Positions 1-8,259 of a stretch of DNA of 45,081 nucleotides are shown here, one piece after another. Made by a program: the position numbers and the translations under genes. The notes under the pieces are model-generated. The model was not told the origin of the DNA. It made no database searches and saw nothing but the letters and a program-made list of their open reading frames with translations. Source of the DNA: an uncultured delta proteobacterium (GTDB lineage: Bacteria; Myxococcota_A; Polyangia; Polyangiales; Polyangiaceae); contig CAITIQ010000599.1 in assembly GCA_903892415.1 (NCBI GenBank), forward strand, positions 1-45,081. The letters are read 5' to 3'. How positions within the stretch are numbered: position 1 is the stretch's first letter; every line of letters starts with the position of its first letter.

Positions 1-372
1 CTGAAACGATCAATATCAATGCCGAGCACGGCGGCGAGCTCGGAGCCTGCATTCCTATCCCCGCTGATGAGGGGACTGAAACATCCTGCGATCGGTCACG
101 GTGCCGATGGTCTCGCCGCAACCTGCATTCCTATCCCCGCTGATGAGGGGACTGAAACGCGAGACACGCGCGGCGATGCTCAAAGTGCGCGTGACCTGCA
201 TTCCTATCCCCGCTGATGAGGGGACTGAAACAAGGCCAGAGATCCTGGACACACGATTGTTGCTACCCTGCATTCCTATCCCCGCTGATGAGGGGACTGA
301 AACCGAGCGGCCGAGCCCTCGAAGGCAGCTGCGCACACGCCTGCATTCCTATCCCCGCTGATGAGGGGACTG
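1..372 (+). CRISPR. CRISPR array, trailer-proximal end (5 visible spacers)
   Basis: Repeats of 37 bp occupy 46-82, 122-158, 195-231 and 267-303. The last 7 bases of an earlier repeat lie at 1-7, and a final degenerate copy at 340-372 matches up to ACTG and then diverges where AAAC is expected. Spacers are 8-45, 83-121, 159-194, 232-266 and 304-339 (35-39 bp, all different). Each repeat starts CCTGCATTCC, contains the short palindrome CCCCGCTGATGAGGGG, and ends ACTGAAAC, like the usual 8-nt crRNA 5' handle. That end and the degenerate right-hand repeat both suggest transcription left to right, with the leader and any cas genes beyond the left edge. The Cas type cannot be set from this window. 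Confidence 0.97.
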
Positions 373-1374
373 TACTGCCAACGCAGGCGCAGGCGCAGCC
401 GGTTGCATGTCCCACCAGTTGAGCCGGCCGTTGAAGAAGGTGCGGCGGAGGCCTGCGGGTTGCTGGCTGAGGCCATAGCGCACTTCGTGCGGGGTTCGGC
501 CGCCGAAGGACTGATGGGGGCGGTGCTCGTTGTAGAAGAGGCGGAACTCGGTGCAAGCGTGCGCCCAGGCGGCGTTGGACGGGACCAGCCAGAATAGGCC
601 GTGCACAGTGGACTTAAAGGTCCGGAACAGGCGTTCGACTCGACCGTTGGTCCAAGGGTGATGGGGCTTGGTGAAGGTGTGAACGATGCCTTCGGCACGA
701 GTCAGCGCGCGAAATGCTTGGGAGCGGAACTCCGACCCGCGGTCGGTAAGGATGCGAAGCGGGGCGGCGGTGCCAGCCAACGCCTGGCGAAGCACCTGCG
801 CGACGCGAGGGCCGGAAGGCCACGCAATTGGTTGCAGCTGTACGAGGTAGCTTCCGTGATGGTCGAGGACAGCGACAACCCAGAGCGGAAAGTAGCCCGC
901 ACGCCAGACCAGCGATACGTCGATTGCCCACAACTGTCCGGGGTGTGTTGCGGCCAAAGAGCGAGCCGTTGGTGGCGCGCCTCGTTGGGCTTCGCGAATC
1001 GCTGGGCCGCTGCGCTTAAGAATCTTGCGGACTGTTTCGCGGCTGAGCTTGTGCTGGTGAACCCTCAGCAGCAGCTGCGCGAGCGATCCAGCCCCAAGCG
1101 TCGGGTGTTCCACGTGGAGTTGGACCACCTCGGACTCGATGGCAGTCGGAGTGCGGTTGCGAGCCCGGCGTCCGCTTGACCAGCGCACGGGTGAACGACG
1201 ACCTGTCCTCGTCCAGGTGAGCTTCTGGATCGACCCTCGTAGGCGGTGAGAAAGCCTGCGGAGCGCTCGCTCGACGCAGTGCTGCCACGCATCAACCGCG
1301 CGCGCCGCGGCCAGCAACAAGGTCACCAGAGCTGAACACAGGGTCGCGTTGCAGGCAGAGAGGGTGTGGAGCAC
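349..1374 (-). mobile_element. IS481/IS3-type DDE transposase (integrase core)
   Basis: The 341-residue protein has an N-terminal helix-turn-helix-like region (about residues 75-125, with SRETVRKILKRSG) and an rve integrase core. The catalytic triad is visible as D152 (LWAIDVSLVW), D211 (ILTDRGSEF) and E247 (NGRVERLF), with exactly 35 residues between the last two (DD35E). The YNEHRPHQSFGGRTPHEV block is typical of IS3/IS481 relatives. The start is GTG at 1374, preceded by GAGGAG. The C-terminus reads straight into the last CRISPR repeat, which supplies the stop (CTA at 349-351) and the final residues SPHQRG. The element's end may be the TGTAC at 371-375, but I found no convincing matching inverted repeat or target duplication, so its boundaries are open. 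Gene identity is secure; activity is uncertain. Confidence 0.9.
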
Positions 1375-1490
1375 TCCTCATGGTATGCGGTCCCGCTGTA
1401 TCCGTTCGGGGAGGTGCTCCTTGCCCAAACACCGCGAGCCGCACACTGCCGCTCGACTTCGCTTGGTACACTCCGTCCAACGCGCGCCGG

Positions 1491-1610
1491 TGCGACATTG
1501 CGGCGCCTGTCACGGTGAGACGGCGCGATGTGTCGCACGTAGGTGGCCAGCGCTCGGCTCGGCTGCGACATTGCGGCGGCTGTCAGGGTGAGACGGGGCG
1601 ATGTGTCGCA
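1491..1610. repeat. Two tandem copies of a 47-bp palindromic repeat
   Basis: Copies lie at 1491-1537 and 1564-1610, 73 bp apart start to start. Each begins TGCGACATTGCGGCG and ends CGATGTGTCGCA, so the 7-bp ends TGCGACA/TGTCGCA are perfect inverted repeats. The central 15 bp (CTGTCACGGTGAGAC in copy 1, CTGTCAGGGTGAGAC in copy 2) is itself nearly palindromic, and the RNA or single strand could form a long imperfect hairpin. Three further copies lie at 9071-9282, where the core is in the opposite orientation. The repeats lie in the gene-free stretch 1375-1738 between the divergent transposase and esterase genes. I see nothing else in that stretch. Confidence 0.9.
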
Positions 1611-1738
1611 CGCAGGTGCCGAGCGCTCGTTGTGTCGTTGCCGCGGGCCGCTGGGGCGCAACTAGGCATCCTCGCCCGTCGAGGCCGACTTCGCCCCGGA
1701 AGGTGGACGCCTCGCGCTGCGCGGCCTATGAACGCTGG

Positions 1739-2695
1739 GTGCGTCGTCGGCTGATTCTTGCGTTTGCGCTGGGGCTACCGGCTTTGCAGCTGGTCGCGGA
1801 GCCCGCCCTGACGCCCGCTGCCGTGACGCCCTCCGCTGCAACGCCCGCGTCGGACCAAGCCGCGGCGCCCGAAACCACCGCTGCTTCGGCTGCCGCTACC
1901 GCGCCCACCGCGCCCACCGCGCTCAACTACGACTTCTGCTCCGCGCAGACCGAGAAGCTCGCGAACGGCGTTTGCTTCTTCGCTCCCGAAAAGGCCGTTT
2001 CTCCCAGCGGAAAACGCACGCTGGTGATCTTCCTGCACGGCCTGATCGAAGAAGGGCAGGGCTGGGAGCACACGATGCAGCAGGGGATGATCCTTTATGC
2101 CAAGAAGCACGGCTTCTCGTTGCTCTTTCCGCGCGGTCGCAACGGCGTGGGGCCGGACCGCAAACCCTCGGTGATCGCTTGGCCGCTGGGGCCCGACGTG
2201 CGTGAAGCTTATGAAGAGGCGGTGCTCGGCGAATGGGCGGAGGCGCGCAAGTTGGTGGAGGCCAAGTCCGGCGCCTTCGACGAGGTGTTCGTGATGGGCT
2301 TCTCGAACGGCGCGTATTTTTCGGCTTCGCTCGCCTTGCGCAACAAACTCGACGTGGACGGCTACGCGCTGTTCGCCGGCGGGTCGAAGTCGGCGCTGGG
2401 CAATCTGAAGAAGCCGCCGGCCAACGCCCGGCCGATCTTCGTCGGGGTCGCGTCGAAGGACGGCACCACGCGGGACAAGGCCAAAGAGCTGGTCAAGGCG
2501 CTGGTGAAGGTGAAGTGGCCGCACAAGGCCGAGGCGCGCAAAGTGGGTCACGTCGTCGGAGACGCCCACATCGAAGCGGCGCTCGCATATTTGCGCGCTA
2601 AAAAGTCCGGTGTTGCAAGCCCGCCCGCCCCCACAAAAAAAGCGCCACCCAGCGCTGCCCCAGCCAAGGGCCGAGCCAAGCGGCGCGCAAAGTGA
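1739..2695 (+). CDS. Secreted alpha/beta-hydrolase (phospholipase/carboxylesterase-like)
   Basis: The GTG at 1739 opens a signal-peptide-like N-terminus (basic residues, then LILAFALGLPALQLVA). Longer upstream starts would only add Arg-rich non-coding-looking sequence. A Pro/Ala/Thr-rich linker of about 45 residues follows. The hydrolase domain then shows an oxyanion-type strand (LVIFLHGLIEEG), the nucleophile elbow GFSNGAYF and a late histidine (VGDAHIEAALAYL). The C-terminus is Ala/Lys/Pro-rich and very basic. The fold resembles the PHB-depolymerase/carboxylesterase group; the substrate is unknown. It probably acts in the periplasm or outside the cell. The stop lies inside a terminator-like hairpin. 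Confidence 0.8.
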   Translation: MRRRLILAFALGLPALQLVAEPALTPAAVTPSAATPASDQAAAPETTAASAAATAPTAPTALNYDFCSAQTEKLANGVCFFAPEKAVSPSGKRTLVIFLHGLIEEGQGWEHTMQQGMILYAKKHGFSLLFPRGRNGVGPDRKPSVIAWPLGPDVREAYEEAVLGEWAEARKLVEAKSGAFDEVFVMGFSNGAYFSASLALRNKLDVDGYALFAGGSKSALGNLKKPPANARPIFVGVASKDGTTRDKAKELVKALVKVKWPHKAEARKVGHVVGDAHIEAALAYLRAKKSGVASPPAPTKKAPPSAAPAKGRAKRRAK

Positions 2696-2713
2696 CCCGG
2701 ACCGAGTCACTTT
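2689..2713 (+). terminator. Hairpin overlapping the esterase stop
   Basis: AAAGTGAC (2689-2696) and GTCACTTT (2706-2713) form a perfect 8-bp inverted repeat with a 9-nt loop. The stop codon TGA (2693-2695) sits in the left arm, and a short T-rich stretch (TTTGTTTG) follows. It lies between convergent genes, so it may act as a terminator for one or both. A second hairpin follows at 2724-2738. Confidence 0.55.
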
Positions 2714-2741
2714 GTTTGCTGCATCCGCCTTCGGCGGAACG
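2704..2741. repeat. 38-bp dispersed repeat with hairpin (copy 1)
   Basis: This segment (GAGTCA at the left, TCCGCCTTCGGCGGAACG at the right) matches 43861-43898 at 33 of 38 positions. It contains the perfect hairpin TCCGCC-TTC-GGCGGA (2724-2738). In both copies the GAGTCA forms the right arm of a second inverted repeat, so the unit is a double hairpin. Confidence 0.75.
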
Positions 2742-2749
2742 TTAACGAC

Positions 2750-3523
2750 CTACTTCTCGTAGAGCTGCGCGACTGCGGCTCCTTGGCCTGCGCCTGCGCG
2801 CAGGACGAACTTGGCCGGGATGGGGAAGATGCCCGGTGCGCGGAAGCAGTTGGGCTGGCCACCGAGCACCGCTGTCGGCCCGCTGGTGTTGTCGGTGGCG
2901 AACGGTTGAGCCAGCGGACCGGGGAGATTAGCCGCCAATTGCAGCTCGACCTCGCTCACGCCAGCGCCTTGTCCCACCGCGGTGTAACACTTGCCCGGGT
3001 TCAGCGTGACCTGCACCTCGAGGCACTGGCCGGGCTGGAAGTTGCCTGCAACGCCGGCTCCTTGCACCGGCGTCATGCCCGGCGCCTGTTGTTGCGCAAC
3101 CAAGCCGAGCCCTTGCGTTGCCGCGCCCGCCATCGACGGATCAAGCGGTGCGGCAGGCGGACAACCACCGCCTCCGAGCCCACCGCCGCCGACTCCACCG
3201 CCGCCGCCAAAGGAAGGCATGCACATGTTGTTTTGCAGCGTGGTCCCGGGCGGGCACTGCGGACCGCCTGCAACGCAAGCCGAGCCGTTCCACGTTTGCC
3301 CAGCCGGACAGCCCACCGGCTGCGAGGCCGCACAGGTTTGGCCGTTCCACATCGTGCCCGGCGGGCAGCCACCGCCTCCCGTCTGTTGCACGCACTGATT
3401 GTAGTTGGCGTCCCAGAACATCCCCGGCGGACAGCCTCCTTCCGTCGCACTGGGGCAGCCCGTCGTCATCAATCCAGCGACGCTTCCAAAAGCAAGAACA
3501 CCGAGCGCTGTGCGCCAAGACAT
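2750..3523 (-). CDS. Lipoprotein with CPPG-x-W-x-G-x-x-C repeats
   Basis: The start is ATG at 3523, preceded by GAGGAGG; the longer upstream extension has no signal. The first 22 residues form a lipoprotein signal with lipobox MTTGC. The mature part has four or five short cysteine repeats of the form CPPGTMWNGQTC, then a Gly-rich linker (GGGGGVGGGGLGGGG). The C-terminal domain of about 130 residues contains the cysteine-bearing segments GQCLEVQVTLNPGKCYT and QPNCFRAPG. The cysteine repeats suggest a disulphide-bonded surface module, but no function is recognisable. It is divergent from the phosphatase gene at 3610 and ends towards the esterase gene. Confidence 0.82.
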   Translation of the reverse strand: MSWRTALGVLAFGSVAGLMTTGCPSATEGGCPPGMFWDANYNQCVQQTGGGGCPPGTMWNGQTCAASQPVGCPAGQTWNGSACVAGGPQCPPGTTLQNNMCMPSFGGGGGVGGGGLGGGGCPPAAPLDPSMAGAATQGLGLVAQQQAPGMTPVQGAGVAGNFQPGQCLEVQVTLNPGKCYTAVGQGAGVSEVELQLAANLPGPLAQPFATDNTSGPTAVLGGQPNCFRAPGIFPIPAKFVLRAGAGQGAAVAQLYEK

Positions 3524-3609
3524 GAGAGCCTCCTCAACCTTGAATGGTCGCTGGGAAAACGCGCGAAAAGGCTCGACCTTACACCTGGCTTCCCAAGCCC
3601 TGATGGCTG

Positions 3610-4248
3610 ATGCTTGTGCCAATGTCGGGTGAACGACTCATCCACCTGGTGCGTCACGGTGAGGTCGACAATCCTCGTCACCTCTCCTACGGCCGTTTGC
3701 CCGGCTTTCAGTTGAGTGAGCTGGGTATCAACCAAGCCGAGACTACCGGGGAGTATCTGCGCCAAACCGGCGGCAACATCCTCGGCCTTTGGTGCAGCCC
3801 GCTCGACCGTACGCGACAAACCGCGGCCATCATCGCCGATCGCTTGGAGGTCCCGGTGGAGGTGGACGCCCGCCTGATCGAGGTCGGCTCGTGGCGCGAC
3901 GGCTTACCGCGCCGCTTGTCGCCGGTTACCTACGCCCGCCAATACTTCGACAAAGACTCGCGCGCGCTCAGCGAACGTCCGATCGATCTTGTCGCGCGGC
4001 TGCGCGCGGTGGTGCAAGCGGCGCTCGCGCGTTGCGAAAACCCCGGGGACGCCTTTGCGCTGATTACGCATCAATCCCCGGTCTGGCACACCCGCGTATC
4101 GTTCGAGCGCCCTGATTTTCTCACGGGCGCCGTCTCGAACATCGCCGCTTGGCTGTTTGCGCGTGCACCGTGCGATGTGGGCTCGGTTACCACGCTGCGC
4201 TTCGACGCCAAGGGTCACTTCGTCGGGGTGCAGTACTTCGCCCCGTAG
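3610..4248 (+). CDS. Histidine phosphatase family protein (phosphoglycerate-mutase-like)
   Basis: The catalytic motif LVRHGEV lies near residue 15, and GLWCSPLDRTRQTAAIIAD carries the second arginine motif. A late LITHQSPVWHTR holds the second histidine. This is the branch-1 histidine phosphatase layout (CobC/GpmB/PhoE-like), and the length of 212 residues is normal for it. The ITHQS block replaces the usual VSHG, so the substrate cannot be inferred. ATG at 3610 and ATG at 3622 (MSGERLIHLVRHGE) are both possible starts, and neither has a clear ribosome site. It is probably cytosolic. Confidence 0.85.
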   Translation: MLVPMSGERLIHLVRHGEVDNPRHLSYGRLPGFQLSELGINQAETTGEYLRQTGGNILGLWCSPLDRTRQTAAIIADRLEVPVEVDARLIEVGSWRDGLPRRLSPVTYARQYFDKDSRALSERPIDLVARLRAVVQAALARCENPGDAFALITHQSPVWHTRVSFERPDFLTGAVSNIAAWLFARAPCDVGSVTTLRFDAKGHFVGVQYFAP

Positions 4249-4273
4249 CGCGCTCCACCGACTGGGAGCGCGC
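4248..4273. terminator. Hairpin between convergent genes
   Basis: GCGCGCTCC (4248-4256) and GGAGCGCGC (4265-4273) form a perfect 9-bp inverted repeat with an 8-nt loop. It starts at the last base of the phosphatase stop and lies 13 bases from the end of the leftward M20 gene. There is no T-run, so termination is inferred from position only. Confidence 0.45.
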
Positions 4274-4286
4274 TCAGCGCAGCCGC

Positions 4287-5534
4287 TCAGCGGGCCGTCG
4301 CGCGGTCCAACATCGCGTGCAAGAGCACGTTGCAGCCCGCCTCGAGGTGCTCGGGCTTGGCGTCCTCGATCTCGTTGTGGCTGATCCCGTCTTTGCACGG
4401 CACGAAGATCATGCCCGCCGGAGCGAGCCGCGCCATGTACACAGCGTCGTGGCCGGCTCCGCTGACCGTATCCATCGACGAGTAACCGAGCGTCTTGGCG
4501 CCTTTGCCGACCGCCTCGACGCAGCCTTTCTCGAACGGGCAGGGCGGAAAGTAGGAGACCTGCTCGATGCTGATCGCAAGGCCCGACTCCTTCGACGTCC
4601 GCTCGATGAAGCTGCGGATCTCAGCGTCCATCGCGTCCAGCCGCTCGCTGTCCACGTTGCGCAGATCGATCGAGAACTTCACCTGGCCGGGGATCACGTT
4701 GCGGCTGTTCGGGAAGACCTGCACCATGCCGACGGTGCCGCGGCCGTAGGGCGGATAACGATGAGCGATGGCCACCGTCTCTTGCATGATCTTGGTGGCG
4801 ACCTGCAGAGCGTCTTTGCGCAAGGCCATCGGCGTAGGGCCCGCGTGTGCCTCCATGCCGGTCACCACGCAGTCATACCAACGTAGCCCGAGCACCCCGG
4901 TGACGACGCCGATGGTGATGCCAGCGTCTTCGAGCACAGGCCCTTGCTCGATATGGGCCTCGAAGTAAGCGCCCATCGGGTGTTTGCCCGGCTCCTCATC
5001 ACCGATGTAGCCGATGCGACCGAGCTCATCTTTGACCGTCTTGCCGGCCACGTCTTTCGCCGCGTAGGCCGTCTCCAGGCTGAAGGCGCCGGCAAAAACG
5101 CCGGAGCCCATCATCACCGGCACGAAGCGCGAGCCTTCTTCGTTGGTCCAAAAAGCGACCTCGAGCGGAGCGTCGGTCTCGATCTTGTGGTCATTGAGCG
5201 TGCGCACGACCTCCAGGCCAGCGAGCACCCCGTAGTTGCCGTCGAACTTACCGCCGGTGGGCTGCGTATCGATGTGACTGCCGCACATGATCGGCGGGAG
5301 CGCGTCGTTCTTGCCTTTGCGGCGCATGAACACGTTGCCGATCTTGTCGGTGGTGATGGTCATGCCGGCCTCTTTGGCCCAGCCCACCACCAGGTCGCGG
5401 CCTTGCTTGTCGAGATCGGTGAGGGCCAGCCTGCACACGCCGCCCTTCTGGGTGCCGCCGATCTGAGCGAGCTCCATCAACGAATCCCAGAGCCGCTTAC
5501 CGTTTACTCGAAGGCTTTCGTTCGACGCGTTCAT
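4287..5534 (-). CDS. M20-family amidohydrolase (allantoate/N-carbamoyl-amino-acid hydrolase type)
   Basis: The 415-residue protein starts at ATG 5534 with GGAGG 10-12 bases upstream. Metal-site motifs are clear: GSHIDTQPTGGKFDGNYG (H87, D98) and WTNEEGSRF (E132, E133). GLRWYDCVVTGMEAHAGPTPM marks the lid/dimerisation domain, and SGAGHDAVYMARLAPAGMIFVPCKDGISHNE holds the late metal histidine. This is the hydantoinase/carbamoylase family: two-metal enzymes that cleave N-carbamoyl or ureido groups, as in pyrimidine, hydantoin or allantoate breakdown. No other pathway gene sits beside it, so the substrate (beta-ureidopropionate, carbamoyl amino acid or allantoate) is undecided. It is cytosolic. 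Confidence 0.92.
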   Translation of the reverse strand: MNASNESLRVNGKRLWDSLMELAQIGGTQKGGVCRLALTDLDKQGRDLVVGWAKEAGMTITTDKIGNVFMRRKGKNDALPPIMCGSHIDTQPTGGKFDGNYGVLAGLEVVRTLNDHKIETDAPLEVAFWTNEEGSRFVPVMMGSGVFAGAFSLETAYAAKDVAGKTVKDELGRIGYIGDEEPGKHPMGAYFEAHIEQGPVLEDAGITIGVVTGVLGLRWYDCVVTGMEAHAGPTPMALRKDALQVATKIMQETVAIAHRYPPYGRGTVGMVQVFPNSRNVIPGQVKFSIDLRNVDSERLDAMDAEIRSFIERTSKESGLAISIEQVSYFPPCPFEKGCVEAVGKGAKTLGYSSMDTVSGAGHDAVYMARLAPAGMIFVPCKDGISHNEIEDAKPEHLEAGCNVLLHAMLDRATAR

Positions 5535-5624
5535 CAGAAGGTCCTCCACAGAGCTGTGCCGCGAGAGCGCGGCTTGGCGCAGCAGGCTAGACCATTCGCC
5601 AGCGGCTGGGAGCGACAACTGCGC

Positions 5625-7532
5625 TCAGCGTAGCGAGGTGCCGTCCCAGGTCCCGGAAAGCGATTCTTGCTCCGGCCCACGTAGGTAAACGAGCTGTCCG
5701 TTGTGGGCGCCGCTCACCGTCAGCACGAGCTCGAGCTGGTCCAACTCGGCGTCGTAGCTGCCCGTCCCGTCGACGAACACCTGATCGACGAAGCTGCAAC
5801 GCTCGAGCGTGAGCGTCCCGTCGAAGTCAGCGCTCACCCCGCCTCCCTGGTTGCAGCTCCAAACTCCTTCGAGTGGGAAATCGGGCAGGGCGTAAAGGTC
5901 GAGCATGAGCGCTGCGAGGAAGTCGTCGGCCACCGCATAATCGGCCGGATCGCTCGAGGTCAGCGGCAGATACTCGGCGACGAGGCCCGGGTCGCAGGCC
6001 ACGTCGGCGCTGAGGCTCGCAGGGTCCAGCAGGTAGTCGGTGACCGCGACATTGACGCACTCATCGCTGCCCCACATCACATGATGCCCGCCGGCCACCG
6101 CCAGTTCGAACGCGTCGAAGCCGCGCGCTTTGAGGCCGCTCACCAGGCTGCGGCCTTGCTCCACCGGCGTCGCCACATCAGCGTCGGCGTTGATCACCAG
6201 CACCGGGATGCCCTCGGGCGCAAACGGCGCTGGCCGCGGCACCTGCTCGGCGGCGGTGGGCCAGCTGGCGCAAGGCAGATCGCCGTAACAGCCGTCGGTC
6301 GAGCGTTGGCCCTCGGTCTTTTCGGCGCATTGATCGAGATAGCTTTGCTCGTCGATAAGGCCGTAGTCGTTGCAGGTGAAGGTGTAATAGATCGCGTCGC
6401 TGAAGCCGTCGTCGGCGACTTGTTCGGTCGCCGGGTCGAGCCCTTCGTAAACGTCGACGAGCTGTCGCAGCGGCACCCATTGTCCTTTGGCGGCGGCCGC
6501 GAGCCCGCGCAAGAAGGCCGCCCGACCGAACTCGTCGTCCATCGCCACGCTCGAAAAATGATCGAGGTTCACGCTCTTGAACTCGCGCTCTCGCGAGCTG
6601 CCGTCGGGCAGCGGAAAAGCGATGCTCACCGGCCCTTGCGCGAGCTCGGTGCGCAGCTGATCGTAGGCAGCGCCAGCGTCGGGCAGGTCCTGGCTACAAG
6701 CCACATCCTCCGCACACCAGGCGAACACCCGCGCGAGGTTGTCGTTCACGGCCTTCACCACGCCAAGGTCGTAGTCGAGCATCGGCCGCGTCAAATCGAG
6801 CGCGCCGTCCAGCGCCACAGCGCGCACAGCCTGCGGATGCGCGCTGACGTAGGTTTGCGCGAGTTGGGTGCCGTAGGAGAGGCCGTACACGGTGATCGGA
6901 GGTGCTCCCAAGGCCACGCGCACAGCCTCCAGGTCTTCCGCCGCTTGCGCCGTATTGAGCAGCGCGAGCTCTGAAAGCGACCAGCCGGTCTCTGCGGGGC
7001 AATCGGCGCTGAAATCGCGCGCGCGTCCGGCGACCTCGGCGCGCTCCGCCGGCGTGCTCACACGAAAGCCCTCCGCGTAGAACGCATCGGAGGCCGCCAC
7101 ACAATCGATGCCCGCCGAACGACTCACCCCGCGCAAATCGAAATACAAAAGATCGAAGCGCGCTGCGAACTCGGGCGAAAGCTCGCTCAAGTCGTCGGTG
7201 CCGTCGATCCCGGCGTAACCCGGCCCACCGTCGATCAGCACCAGCACGCCCTCGGAAGGCCCATCGGCCGGCCGCACCGCGATCGCCAGCGAGAGCGTGG
7301 TGCCGTCGGGCTCAGCGTGATTGAGCGGCACGTCGACGAAGGCGCAGCTGAAGCTCTCATCCTCCGGGCAGGGCGTAGCGCCCAGCGCCGCTAGCCGGTC
7401 CTCGAGCGAACCGCCCACCGGCGCGAGAAGCTCCTCCTGACAGCCCGCGACCAGGCCGCTAACCGTCAGCATCAACAAGCCGCCCACCCAAGGCCGAAAG
7501 CCGTTCATCGCGAGCAGCATGGAGCGCTTCAT
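5625..7532 (-). CDS. Lipoprotein alpha/beta-hydrolase, tripeptidyl-aminopeptidase-like (S33)
   Basis: The protein has 635 residues. A signal with lipobox LVAGC (C31 from ATG 7532; ATG 7508 is an alternative start) anchors it to a membrane. The S33 hydrolase core shows DGGPGYAG (oxyanion region), LLYFDLRGVSRS, the nucleophile elbow GLSYGTQ (S219), the acid region LVINADADVATPVEQG and the histidine in AVAGGHHVMWGSDEC. The last part fits the TAP-like C-terminal domain, followed by about 110 extra residues (SCNQGGGVSADFDG onwards) of unknown type. Relatives remove N-terminal peptides from extracellular peptides; activity is inferred. It is divergent from the gene at 7632. Confidence 0.88.
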   Translation of the reverse strand: MKRSMLLAMNGFRPWVGGLLMLTVSGLVAGCQEELLAPVGGSLEDRLAALGATPCPEDESFSCAFVDVPLNHAEPDGTTLSLAIAVRPADGPSEGVLVLIDGGPGYAGIDGTDDLSELSPEFAARFDLLYFDLRGVSRSAGIDCVAASDAFYAEGFRVSTPAERAEVAGRARDFSADCPAETGWSLSELALLNTAQAAEDLEAVRVALGAPPITVYGLSYGTQLAQTYVSAHPQAVRAVALDGALDLTRPMLDYDLGVVKAVNDNLARVFAWCAEDVACSQDLPDAGAAYDQLRTELAQGPVSIAFPLPDGSSREREFKSVNLDHFSSVAMDDEFGRAAFLRGLAAAAKGQWVPLRQLVDVYEGLDPATEQVADDGFSDAIYYTFTCNDYGLIDEQSYLDQCAEKTEGQRSTDGCYGDLPCASWPTAAEQVPRPAPFAPEGIPVLVINADADVATPVEQGRSLVSGLKARGFDAFELAVAGGHHVMWGSDECVNVAVTDYLLDPASLSADVACDPGLVAEYLPLTSSDPADYAVADDFLAALMLDLYALPDFPLEGVWSCNQGGGVSADFDGTLTLERCSFVDQVFVDGTGSYDAELDQLELVLTVSGAHNGQLVYLRGPEQESLSGTWDGTSLR

Positions 7533-7631
7533 TCAGGCCGTAAAGGCTGGAGAAGTGCCGCGCGCGGCTGCAACGCGATTGAGCGTTGTCGATTTGTGAG
7601 CGCTGCACTGGGGCTGCGGGAATACCTAAAC

Positions 7632-8219
7632 ATGGAACAACAACGGATGATCGCCGAGCTGTACTGGAGCATCTTGGACGGGGGCAATGGCCCGATTGGC
7701 TGGGTCGACATCGACATTACGGCCAAGGCCTTGCAGCATGAAGCCAAGGCCGAGTTGATGGAGTTTTTCCGACGAAGCCCCACCACCTGGGATGGCGCGT
7801 CGCTGCTGCTGCTCGAGCGCAGCGGCGCGCACAAGAAGTTCTCGCGCTCGCTCGCCGCCGGCGCGCGGATCTTGCTCCCGGAGGACGGCCGAGCCCTTGC
7901 CGCCGAGCTCCTGCAATCGCTGCAGCTGGTCCGCGCCGTCGACCCGAACCACGCCAAAACGATCGAGAGCGCGGTCGCGCTGTTCCTCGCCCGTCGGCCG
8001 CCGTCGCTCGATCAATGTATTCGAGCGCTGCACGAAGTCGAAGCGACCTTGTGCAGGTTGTTCATCGTGCTCGGCGCCTGGGGCCCACCTCGCTCGCGTG
8101 AACCGATGTCCGATTGGCGTAAGCACGCCGAGGCCCACGCCCGAGCGAGCGCCGCCTGCGCGTACTTGCGCGGCTCCTTCAAGGAGCCCGTCGCTCCCGC
8201 GCGGAAACTCCTGCATTGA
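7632..8219 (+). CDS. Hypothetical protein, helical
   Basis: I do not recognise this 195-residue protein. It is rich in Ala, Leu and Glu and predicted mostly helical by composition, with no signal peptide or membrane segment. Stretches such as QHEAKAELMEFFRRS and IRALHEVEATLCRLFIVLGAWG look like real protein. ATG 7632 is chosen; GTG 7596 in frame would add 12 residues. The next gene starts 40 bases downstream, so the two may be co-transcribed. Confidence 0.7.
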   Translation: MEQQRMIAELYWSILDGGNGPIGWVDIDITAKALQHEAKAELMEFFRRSPTTWDGASLLLLERSGAHKKFSRSLAAGARILLPEDGRALAAELLQSLQLVRAVDPNHAKTIESAVALFLARRPPSLDQCIRALHEVEATLCRLFIVLGAWGPPRSREPMSDWRKHAEAHARASAACAYLRGSFKEPVAPARKLLH

Positions 8220-8259
8220 GCTTGGTTAAACGGTCTACTTCGCGGACAAGGGCGGTTCG

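Noticed and set aside
19..422. Short open frames across the CRISPR array
   Set aside because: They repeat the same translated motif (SPLMRGLK, CIPIPADEGTE) from the repeat units and are not genes.
371..1470. Candidate IS ends TGTAC at 371 and GTACA at 1466-1470
   Set aside because: Only five bases agree, the following bases need gaps to align, and no target duplication is seen; the match may be chance.
5703..6974. 423-codon plus-strand frame opposite the S33 hydrolase
   Set aside because: The minus strand carries a full hydrolase with lipobox and catalytic motifs; the plus frame is its shadow.
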